Assembly: GCA_034428635.1 (NCBI GenBank)
Contig: DAOUHR010000189.1
Span: forward strand, 1-5,147
DNA length: 5,147 bases
Origin: Bin22 sp034428635
GTDB taxonomy: Bacteria; Chloroflexota; Dehalococcoidia; Lucifugimonadales; UBA3495
Reading direction: 5' to 3'
How positions within the stretch are numbered: position 1 is the stretch's first letter; every line of letters begins with the position of its first letter. The notes beneath the pieces are model-generated. The model had not been told where the DNA came from and ran no database searches. It was given only the letters and a program-made list of their open reading frames with translations. The position numbers and the translations under genes are program-made. Below, piece after piece: positions 1 through 5,147 of the stretch.

Positions 1-176
1 TCTCCTGTTATTGTAATATAAACGCCGGCATGCCGCTCAATATCTTTGGGATAACCCTCGTGAACAATTCAGCCGCACCACGCGGACGGCGGCGCGACGC
101 GAACGGCAGAGAATACTCATCCCATTCCTGTAGTTACGACCATTCGACAGTTACCACCATCTGAAAAGGCGAGATA

Positions 177-1115
177 ATGACAACACCCCGACTTCACTTT
201 GGCGCGAGCGCGGTTCTGGGGGCCGCTGAAATTGCTGCGGAGGCGGCCTGGCTGGAAGGCCTGGGCTTCGAGTACATATCAGTCGGCGAACACTTCATGC
301 GGGGCAGTCCCCCCGGGCCCACCCATGCTTCGCTGCCCCTGCTTGGTGTAGCCGCCGGCGCCACGGAACGAATCCGCCTGCTTTCCTCCATACTGCTGGT
401 TCCCTTCTACCAACCCCTGGTCCTGGCGCGGATGACGGCCTCCCTCGACATTGCCTCAGGCGGGAGGCTCACCCTGGGCGTGGGCGTAGGCGGCGAGTTT
501 CCCATGGAGTTCGAAGCGGCGGGCCTGAACGTGCGTCAAAGAGGTCGCCGCACGGACGAAGGACTGGACGCCCTCAGGCGCCTGTGGTCTGGCCAGGAAG
601 TCTCCTATAACGGGCGCCATTTTGCTTTCGAAGATGCGGCATTGAATCCGCCGCCGACCCAGGACCCGCATCCACCCATCTGGGTGGCAGGCAGGCGAGA
701 GGCGGCTATGCGCCGGGCAGTCCGATTTGGCGATGGCTGGTTCCCCTACTTTTACAGCCCGGAGAGGTACCGGGACAGCGTAGAAAAGATTACGGCCATG
801 GCCGAAGAGGAAGACCGGGACCTTGCACTGTTTGAGTGGGCCTATTTCCCCTACATCGCCGTTTACCCCACTGAACAGGAGGCAGCGGAGGCTGCCGCCA
901 CGGCCCTGGGCGGCAGGTATCTTTATGGCGGGGACTTTCTGAACATAGTTCGGAATTATTGCTTGCTGGGCACCCCGGAAATGTGCGCCCGCCGACTGGA
1001 GGAGTACATTGACGCCGGCGCCAGGCATATAGTTTTCAGCGTGGCTTGTCCCAGGGAGGACAGGATGCGTCATATTGAGGCCATAGCCGAGGAAATTCTG
1101 CCCAGGTTTGCCTAG
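177..1115 (+). CDS. LLM-class (luciferase-like) flavin- or F420-dependent oxidoreductase
   Basis: This 312-residue protein is a bacterial-luciferase-like TIM-barrel oxidoreductase. Such enzymes use FMNH2 or F420 to oxidise or reduce small organic substrates in the cytoplasm. Family hallmarks appear in order: GEHF near residues 37-40, SGGRLTLGVGVG at 94-105, a Arg/Glu-rich helix RGRRTDEGLDALRRLW at 122-137, PPIWVAG at 166-172, GDGW at 185-188 and GTPE at 265-268 followed by a C-terminal helix and AGA. Length is typical for single-subunit LLM proteins, and there is no signal peptide or membrane segment. The ATG is the first start after an in-frame TGA at 162-164, and AAAAGG at 164-169 gives a reasonable ribosome site 7 bases upstream. 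The next gene is 177 bases away behind its own probable promoter, so this gene looks monocistronic or is the end of a unit starting near the window edge. Whether the cofactor is FMN or F420, and what the substrate is, cannot be told from sequence; family membership is near certain. Confidence 0.93.
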   Translation: MTTPRLHFGASAVLGAAEIAAEAAWLEGLGFEYISVGEHFMRGSPPGPTHASLPLLGVAAGATERIRLLSSILLVPFYQPLVLARMTASLDIASGGRLTLGVGVGGEFPMEFEAAGLNVRQRGRRTDEGLDALRRLWSGQEVSYNGRHFAFEDAALNPPPTQDPHPPIWVAGRREAAMRRAVRFGDGWFPYFYSPERYRDSVEKITAMAEEEDRDLALFEWAYFPYIAVYPTEQEAAEAAATALGGRYLYGGDFLNIVRNYCLLGTPEMCARRLEEYIDAGARHIVFSVACPREDRMRHIEAIAEEILPRFA

Positions 1116-1204
1116 CCCGCAGGGGAATTGGTCTCACACTGCTGTTTGGGAGAATCGGGGAGTTTCTTGCCAGGCCATTGGACCCGCGAACCGGCCAAAC
1201 ATCA

Positions 1205-1233
1205 TTGAACAATGTGTGGAAATAAGATAATAT
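1205..1233 (+). promoter_or_regulatory. Candidate sigma70-type promoter for the radical SAM gene
   Basis: TTGAAC at 1205-1210 and TAATAT at 1228-1233 are separated by exactly 17 bases; each matches four of six consensus positions. An alternative -10, GATAAT at 1226-1231, matches five of six but leaves only a 15-base spacer. The elements lie in an AT-rich island (about 1199-1258, roughly a quarter G+C by my count) inside otherwise GC-rich DNA. Transcription would begin near 1240, leaving an untranslated leader of about 50 bases before the ATG at 1293. The heptamer ATAATAT occurs twice, at 1227-1233 and 1245-1251, 18 bases apart; a second -10-like TATACT sits at 1249-1254 but has no suitable -35. 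Prediction from sequence only. Confidence 0.5.
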
Positions 1234-1292
1234 TGTATATCTGAATAATATACTGTGAGTGCCTGCTGCCCAAGCACGTACAAGGTGAAGAA

Positions 1293-3101
1293 ATGGCTAC
1301 GACAGCGTCCAGGATCAAGCGGGTAGTACTGGTCCAGCCGGCATCGGCCGGCGGCAACTTCGAATACATGGCGATTCCCAGGCAGGGAATGCTGTTCCTT
1401 TCTACCGCATTAGGCCAGTGGGAGGACGGGCCCTTCTTCTATGAACGGGAAATATGGTTTGAAGACCGCAGTGGCCTTATGGACCCTGACAAAGACCTGG
1501 AAGATGTGGATGTCCTGCTGGTTACTGCCCTGATCAACGAGGCCCCGCGGGCATACCAATTGGCCCGACTGGCCAAAATGTACCACCCAGACCTGGTCAC
1601 CATCGGCGGCGGCCCGCAGATGAGCCCGCTGCCCGAGGAAGCCTTTGCCCTGGGCAACTTCGACGTTATAGTCCAGCGAGAGGGAGAGGACATCGTCGCC
1701 CCCCTTTGCGACCTGATGCTGACTCATCCGCAAGGAACTCGGGAAGCTTACCTGGAGAAAGTGCCTGGCATCAGCTATCGGAAAGACGGTCAGGTCATCC
1801 AGACTCGCCGGCAGGGCCTCGTGAATCCAGCCTTTGCCGAACTGCCTGACTATCGTGCCATCAAAGATCTCTCGCCCGACCATCCCATGCCCGGCGGCGT
1901 GCTGGAAACTGTTCGCGGCTGCACCGAGAATTGCACCTATTGCCAGGTAATCCAGCAGTTTCTGGGTTACCGGATGATTCCCCGGGAAACTGAAATCAAG
2001 CGTCTCAACCAGTTGCAGGAACTGGCATCAGAGGGCTTGCTGCATACGTCCCGCAATGGCAGGTTCAACGTCTTTATTTCCGACGACCTGCACACTCCGC
2101 CCCTGAGGGCAGTCAAGTTTCGCAACGAGCGCCTGGAGCGTCTCAAGAACTGGAAGGGCCACACGGACAATATGTACATGATCTGCCAGGCCCGGGCCGA
2201 AATAGGCCAGGACCCTGAATTGGCCGAGGCCATGGTAGAGGCCAATATCAAGATGCTCTACCTGGGCGTGGAATCCAACAACGCCGAGAACCTGCTGGCG
2301 GTCAACAAGCGGCAGGAACCGGGGCAAATGGAAAACGACCTGCGCACGCTGAACGCCATGGAATTCTCGGTGGTCGCCATGACCATCATAGGCCTCCCCT
2401 TCGACAAGGAGGAGGACATTATGAACCTGGCAGACTGGGTTACCCAGCACAGCAGGTACCAGACTGCCAACCTGCTTACGCCGTTGCCGGCCACGTCCAA
2501 CTGGACGGACCTGCAACCGCTGAATGAGAACGGGGAATTGCTTCAGGAAGGGGAAATCCGCCCTTATCACCTCTATACAGGCCGCCAGTTTGTCCACTAC
2601 GACAAGCGGTGGACGATGCAGGAGAGCAGGGACCTGTTTGACCAGTATGCTGCCAAGTTGACCTCCATTGACGACCTGTACGGCCGCGTCTTCCGCATTC
2701 TGCGGTCCTACAGGCTGCGGGTGGCTACGTCCGGCAACGAATTGAGCGATTCCATCAACACCCGCATCGCCGAGGCCTCCAGCTACATGCAGAACTGGGC
2801 CGACCCGGTTTCCGTGGCCGGCAAGGAATTTGGCCAGAACATTTCGCAAAGGGTGGACGAACTGGCAGAAACATTGCGCAGCATGTCCCAGCCACTGGCC
2901 AACGCCCAGCGGGACTTGATCGAGAACATCAACGTAAAGGTCAACGAGTTGACCGATTCCCTGAAGAGCATGTCGGACCCGGTGAGCGTAGGCAGCAAGG
3001 ACCTGGCCGATAACGTATCGACCAAAATCACCGAGATTTACGACATGGTAAACCGGGTGGTCGTAGAATCTTCTTCCCGGCGCCGTCCCGTTAAGGAGTA
3101 A
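1293..3101 (+). CDS. B12-binding-type radical SAM protein with a C-terminal 29-residue tandem repeat tail
   Basis: This 602-residue protein has three parts. Residues about 9-145 resemble the Rossmann-like cobalamin-binding domain (VDVLLVTALIN at 72-82, IGGGP at 104-108, QREGED at 128-133); the classical DxHxxG cobalamin ligand motif is not visible, as in many radical SAM relatives. Residues about 200-420 form the radical SAM barrel: CxxxCxxC at C210, C214 and C217 would bind the 4Fe-4S cluster that cleaves S-adenosylmethionine, followed by FISDD (261-265), LGVES (324-328) and GLP (367-369). There are only two other cysteines (C139, C298), so a SPASM auxiliary cluster is unlikely. Residues 481-602 hold four 29-residue repeats ending in a basic tail. 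The start is backed by AAGGTGA at 1282-1288, four bases before the ATG. Members of this family often methylate unactivated carbons or rearrange lipids, cofactors and natural products; the substrate here cannot be assigned. The gene has its own candidate promoter and a stem-loop downstream. Family call is firm, function open. Confidence 0.9.
   Translation: MATTASRIKRVVLVQPASAGGNFEYMAIPRQGMLFLSTALGQWEDGPFFYEREIWFEDRSGLMDPDKDLEDVDVLLVTALINEAPRAYQLARLAKMYHPDLVTIGGGPQMSPLPEEAFALGNFDVIVQREGEDIVAPLCDLMLTHPQGTREAYLEKVPGISYRKDGQVIQTRRQGLVNPAFAELPDYRAIKDLSPDHPMPGGVLETVRGCTENCTYCQVIQQFLGYRMIPRETEIKRLNQLQELASEGLLHTSRNGRFNVFISDDLHTPPLRAVKFRNERLERLKNWKGHTDNMYMICQARAEIGQDPELAEAMVEANIKMLYLGVESNNAENLLAVNKRQEPGQMENDLRTLNAMEFSVVAMTIIGLPFDKEEDIMNLADWVTQHSRYQTANLLTPLPATSNWTDLQPLNENGELLQEGEIRPYHLYTGRQFVHYDKRWTMQESRDLFDQYAAKLTSIDDLYGRVFRILRSYRLRVATSGNELSDSINTRIAEASSYMQNWADPVSVAGKEFGQNISQRVDELAETLRSMSQPLANAQRDLIENINVKVNELTDSLKSMSDPVSVGSKDLADNVSTKITEIYDMVNRVVVESSSRRRPVKE
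2733..3101 (+). repeat. Four tandem 87-bp (29-residue) coding repeats at the radical SAM C-terminus
   Basis: The protein tail divides without gaps into units at residues 481-509, 510-538, 539-567 and 568-602 (DNA 2733-2819, 2820-2906, 2907-2993 and 2994 on). In every unit position 3 is E/D, 4 is L/F, 8 is I/V, 9 is N/S, 11 is R/K, 12 is I/V and 14 is Glu (E494, E523, E552, E581). The first three units have Pro at position 25 (505, 534, 563), and units 1 and 3 share DPVSV at 24-28. By my alignment units 2 and 3 are identical at 10 of 29 positions and units 1 and 3 at 9 of 29. Unit 4 matches to about residue 590 and then runs into SSSRRR. Codons differ even where residues agree, so this is an old or structurally maintained repeat. 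Hydrophobic residues at positions 4, 8, 12, 15, 19, 22 and 26 follow 3/4 spacing, as expected of amphipathic helices broken at proline. Confidence 0.85.
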
Positions 3102-3120
3102 TGGGGACGGGAGCCTTAAC
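3083..3120 (+). repeat. Two interleaved 7-bp inverted repeats around the radical SAM stop codon
   Basis: CCGTCCC at 3083-3089 is complementary to GGGACGG at 3104-3110, and GTTAAGG at 3090-3096 is complementary to CCTTAAC at 3114-3120. The arms are interleaved, so the RNA could form one or other hairpin or, in principle, a pseudoknot. The TAA stop (3099-3101) lies in the loops. With no base between the first two arms and only three before the last, a complete pseudoknot would be strained, so alternative hairpins are more likely. Single 7-bp inverted repeats at this spacing are common by chance; only the interleaving is notable. Confidence 0.3.
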
Positions 3121-3138
3121 TCTCTTGAAGGGAAACCG

Positions 3139-3181
3139 GACAGGCCTGGGAATGCAGCCGTACGCTGGTTCCAGGCCTGTC
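3139..3181 (+). terminator. Strong stem-loop, probable 3' end structure of the radical SAM transcript
   Basis: GACAGGCCTGG at 3139-3149 pairs perfectly with CCAGGCCTGTC at 3171-3181. Inside, after bulged G3150, AA (3151-3152) pairs with TT (3169-3170), T3153 can wobble with G3168, and beyond bulged G3154 CAGC (3155-3158) pairs with GCTG (3164-3167) around the loop CGTAC. This gives about 18 pairs with two single-base bulges, starting 37 bases after the radical SAM stop codon. No T-tract follows (the next bases are AATTGCTATAAGG), so it is not a textbook intrinsic terminator. It could act as a T-poor terminator, a 3' stabilising structure or a repeated palindromic element. The structure is certain; the role is inferred. 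Confidence 0.6.
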
Positions 3182-3192
3182 AATTGCTATAA

Positions 3193-3208
3193 GGGGCAGG
3201 CCTGCCCC
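3193..3208. repeat. 16-bp perfect palindrome GGGGCAGGCCTGCCCC
   Basis: This segment equals its own reverse complement and can fold as a 6-bp GC-rich stem with loop GGCC. It starts 12 bases after the larger stem-loop and contains the same octamer CAGGCCTG (3197-3204) found in both arms of that stem (3141-3148 and 3172-3179). Because the octamer is self-complementary, any two of the three copies could pair in RNA, allowing alternative folds. A transcript fold with terminator or attenuator function, or a dimeric protein-binding site, are both possible; the sequence does not decide. Confidence 0.6.
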
Positions 3209-3307
3209 CGGATTTCCTGTGGACGCTCAACTGAATGTCCTAACGGAATATTCCACGAATAGTTCATTAACTTCGGCGCACCGGCCAGCTTCAAGGCAAA
3301 GGACAAG

Positions 3308-4564
3308 ATGAGCGAATCCGCGCAACGGGTATTTGTAACCGGCTTGGGAGTTATAAGTCCTTTGGGCCTGGACGTTCAGACCACATGGGAGTCTATCGTA
3401 GCTGGCAAGTCAGGCATCGATTTCATCACATCTTTTGACACTGACGGTTTCGACACCACATTTGCCGCCGAAGTAAGAGGATTCGAGCCCGAGGCATACC
3501 TGGAGCGCAAGGAAAGCCGTCGCATGGACCGCTTTGCCCAGTTCGCCGCCGTGGCAGCCCAGGAAGCCTGCCGCCACGCGGGGATCGACCTCGCAAATGA
3601 AGACCCCTTTCGGGTTGGCGCCATTATCGGCAGCGGGATCGGCGGCATCCTGACCCTCTCCCAGCAGTACAGTGTTCTCCGAGACCGGGGGCCAAGGAGG
3701 GTAACGCCCTTCCTGATTCCCATGATGCTGGGCGACATGGCTTCAGCCCAGGTTTCCATGGTCACCGGGGCCATGGGCGCCAACTATTGCGTGGTGTCTT
3801 CCTGCTCCAGCGGCGCCGACGCCCTGGGCCAGGGGTGGGAAATGATCCGGCGTGGCCAGTCCGATGTTGTTCTCGCCGGCGGCAGCGAGGCTCCCATAGT
3901 GCCCATTGCCGTGGCCGGCTTCAATTCCCTCAGGGCGCTTTCCCGCTTTAATGAAGACCCTCCCCGGGCCAGCAAGCCATTCAACCGGGACCGGGACGGC
4001 TTCGTTATGGGCGAAGGGTCTGCGGTGCTGGTGCTGGAGAGTGAGGAACACATTGCCCAAAGGGGCGCTACGGCCCTGGCCGAACTGCGGGGTTATGGGG
4101 CCACTTCCGACGCCCACCACCTCACTGAGCCCAATCCCACCGGCCGAAGCGCAGCCAACGCCATTGGGCTGGCCCTGAAGGCTGCCACAGTTGATGTTTC
4201 CGAGGTGGACTACCTCAACGCCCACGGCACCTCCACCCCGCTGAACGACTGGCAGGAGACCAAGGCCATCAAGTTGGCCATGGGAGAGGAAGCCTATCGG
4301 GTGCCCATAAGTTCCACCAAGTCCATGACCGGCCATCTCCTGGGCGCCGGCGGGGCCCTGGAAGCCGCCCTGTGCGTCAAGGCCATCCAGGAGGACGTTA
4401 TTCCTCCCACCATAAACCTGTCGGATCCTGATCCCGAATGCGACCTGGACTATACGCCGCTAACGGCCCGTCCGGTGAAAGTAAACGTGGCCATGAGCAA
4501 CTCCTTCGGATTTGGAGGCCACAATTCCGTTCTGGTATTCACCAGCCCCGGGTGGGCCGGTTAG
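3308..4564 (+). CDS. fabF: Beta-ketoacyl-ACP synthase II (FabF)
   Basis: FabF condenses malonyl-ACP with a growing acyl-ACP, the chain-elongating step of cytoplasmic type II fatty acid synthesis. The 418-residue length is normal for a single FabF. The N-terminus RVFVTGLGVISPLG (7-20) is typical, and the thiolase-fold catalytic set is complete: nucleophile C166 (codon 3803-3805), H306 in NAHGTSTPLND, K338 and H343 in STKSMTGHLLGAGG, and the C-terminal SFGFGGHN glycine-rich loop. The nucleophile context is SSCSSG, where most FabF proteins have something close to TACATG; all other active-site blocks are conventional, so activity is expected. AAAGGA at 3298-3303, four bases before the ATG, supports the start. 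No fabD, fabG or acpP is beside it, so it is not in a classical fab cluster here. The downstream membrane protein starts 15 bases after the stop and is probably co-transcribed. I saw no convincing promoter in the upstream gap, which holds a 10-bp palindrome GGAATATTCC at 3245-3254. A polyketide-type ketosynthase is possible but less likely given the standalone FabF architecture. Confidence 0.94.
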   Translation: MSESAQRVFVTGLGVISPLGLDVQTTWESIVAGKSGIDFITSFDTDGFDTTFAAEVRGFEPEAYLERKESRRMDRFAQFAAVAAQEACRHAGIDLANEDPFRVGAIIGSGIGGILTLSQQYSVLRDRGPRRVTPFLIPMMLGDMASAQVSMVTGAMGANYCVVSSCSSGADALGQGWEMIRRGQSDVVLAGGSEAPIVPIAVAGFNSLRALSRFNEDPPRASKPFNRDRDGFVMGEGSAVLVLESEEHIAQRGATALAELRGYGATSDAHHLTEPNPTGRSAANAIGLALKAATVDVSEVDYLNAHGTSTPLNDWQETKAIKLAMGEEAYRVPISSTKSMTGHLLGAGGALEAALCVKAIQEDVIPPTINLSDPDPECDLDYTPLTARPVKVNVAMSNSFGFGGHNSVLVFTSPGWAG

Positions 4565-4579
4565 CAGGACACTCGGCCT

Positions 4580-5125
4580 ATGTTCCGCCGTCCCCAGCCT
4601 AACGAACTGGAAGAACGTCCCGTATTCACCGCGCGAGAGCGGATTGGCGGGGCCGTCGCTCACGCAGCTCCCTTGCTGTTTGGTGTCCCCCTGTTTCCCC
4701 TGCTGGGGAACGTAGGATTTGCCCTGCTGCCCAGCCCCGTCATCGCCTACATCATTTCCCGCGCCTTTCGGAACCAGCAGTCGGCCTGGGGCGCGTTCCA
4801 GGGAATGCAGGCCACCCTGATACACCTGGTGCTGGTGGTTCTGGTTTTCGTTGCGTACTTCACGGGCGTTGGAGTGGAAGCGGGAGCGGTGCCGTCTCAG
4901 GTAACGCTGGTATCATTTGTGCTGGCCTTTCTGCTGTTCCTTTACACGCTCTGGGGGGCCTGGGACACGGCATGGGGTTACGACTTCCGTTATATTTTTA
5001 TCAGCAACTTCGTGGACAAGATTACCGCTGCCAACCTGTTGCGCCAGGAACTCCGGGAGCGGCGCCGCGAGGAACGTAGACGCGGCGACCCCCCCAGGCA
5101 GCCCCCTTCCACCCCCTCCAGTTAA
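4580..5125 (+). CDS. DUF4870-like multi-pass membrane protein with an arginine-rich C-terminal tail
   Basis: This 181-residue protein is a small integral membrane protein of unknown function. Hydrophobic segments lie at about residues 27-62 (probably two spans, with PLLFGVPLFPLLG and the PSPVIAYIIS block), 79-97 and 108-131. A polar stretch FRNQQSAWGAFQGMQ at 63-77 precedes the third span, and a DFRYIFI block at 135-141 follows the last. This order, with an early AHAAPLL, a Pro before the second span, a Gln-rich linker and a closing aromatic block, resembles the DUF4870/Tic20-like family; I recognise it by pattern only. Residues 155-173 are strongly basic (ERRREERRR), ending in a Pro/Ser tail, probably cytoplasmic by the positive-inside rule. 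The ATG is the only standard start in this frame, since the fabF TAG at 4562-4564 is an in-frame stop for it and no GTG or TTG occurs between. AGGA at 4566-4569 is a weak ribosome site ten bases upstream, so translation may be coupled to fabF. Confidence 0.75.
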   Translation: MFRRPQPNELEERPVFTARERIGGAVAHAAPLLFGVPLFPLLGNVGFALLPSPVIAYIISRAFRNQQSAWGAFQGMQATLIHLVLVVLVFVAYFTGVGVEAGAVPSQVTLVSFVLAFLLFLYTLWGAWDTAWGYDFRYIFISNFVDKITAANLLRQELRERRREERRRGDPPRQPPSTPSS

Positions 5126-5127
5126 GT

Positions 5128-5140
5128 CAACTGACAGTTG
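5128..5140. repeat. Short inverted repeat CAACTG-A-CAGTTG after the last gene
   Basis: Two 6-base complementary arms flank a single A three bases after the stop codon of the membrane protein gene. As RNA only a shorter stem with a few unpaired bases would form, and the following bases are not T-rich. A palindrome of this size is expected about once in a window this long by chance, so it may be meaningless; the window ends before any longer terminator could be judged. Confidence 0.2.
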
Positions 5141-5147
5141 CCCGTAG

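Noticed and set aside
26..35. Perfect palindrome CGGCATGCCG upstream of the first gene
   Set aside because: About five 10-bp palindromes are expected by chance in a window this size, and nothing nearby suggests an operator.
48..57. Mini-hairpin GGG-ATAA-CCC as a terminator
   Set aside because: Only three base pairs and no T-tract.
456..1073. 205-codon minus-strand open frame opposite the oxidoreductase
   Set aside because: Overlaps a gene with clear family motifs and encodes no recognisable protein.
1170..1195. GGCC...GGCC pairing as a terminator for the first gene
   Set aside because: Only a 4-bp stem with a long loop and no T-tract.
2028..2849. Long open frame of 273 codons on the minus strand, opposite the radical SAM gene
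   Set aside because: It lies wholly inside a well-supported gene, has no recognisable domain, and such antisense frames are common opposite GC-rich coding DNA.
3188..3193. TATAAG as a -10 element for fabF
   Set aside because: The hexamer 17 bases upstream is CTGGTT, a poor -35, and the site lies between the two hairpins.
3245..3254. Palindrome GGAATATTCC upstream of fabF as a regulator site
   Set aside because: Position is suggestive but the length is at chance level and it matches no fatty-acid regulator site I can name with confidence.
3743..4336. 197-codon minus-strand open frame opposite fabF
   Set aside because: Low-complexity Gly/His-rich translation typical of reverse-strand GC-rich coding sequence; fabF is certain.
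4917..5147. Plus-strand open frame running off the window end
   Set aside because: Overlaps the membrane protein gene in another frame; no ribosome site and no recognisable protein features.

Overview
The window is GC-rich bacterial DNA with four complete genes, all on the + strand, and no sign of mobile elements, CRISPR arrays, tRNA or rRNA. The gene mix is a luciferase-like flavin/F420 oxidoreductase, a cobalamin-binding-type radical SAM protein, a lone FabF and a DUF4870-like membrane protein. Together with the high G+C and an AT-rich promoter island, this would suit an environmental Chloroflexota (Dehalococcoidia/SAR202-like) genome. That taxonomic guess rests on general knowledge of gene content, not on a marker gene.

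Layout. Bases 1-176 hold no recognisable gene and lead to an LLM-class oxidoreductase (177-1115). A 177-base gap (1116-1292) carries an AT-rich stretch with a plausible sigma70-type promoter. It precedes a 602-residue radical SAM protein (1293-3101) that ends in four tandem 29-residue helical repeats. A 206-base gap (3102-3307) contains an 18-bp stem-loop followed by a 16-bp perfect palindrome. The two share three copies of the self-complementary octamer CAGGCCTG, and together they probably end the radical SAM transcript. Then come fabF (3308-4564) and, 15 bases later, a small multi-pass membrane protein (4580-5125), probably one transcription unit. The last 22 bases hold only a short inverted repeat.

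How the genes may relate. FabF elongates acyl-ACP chains for membrane lipids, and the membrane protein is probably co-transcribed with it. The radical SAM protein has its own promoter and probable terminator, so its link to fabF is positional only. A lipid-related role is conceivable, since cobalamin radical SAM enzymes modify lipids in other bacteria and its repeat tail is amphipathic, but nothing in the sequence proves it. The oxidoreductase looks like an independent unit.

The items most worth following up are the 29-residue repeat tail on the radical SAM enzyme and the CAGGCCTG palindrome cluster between it and fabF.
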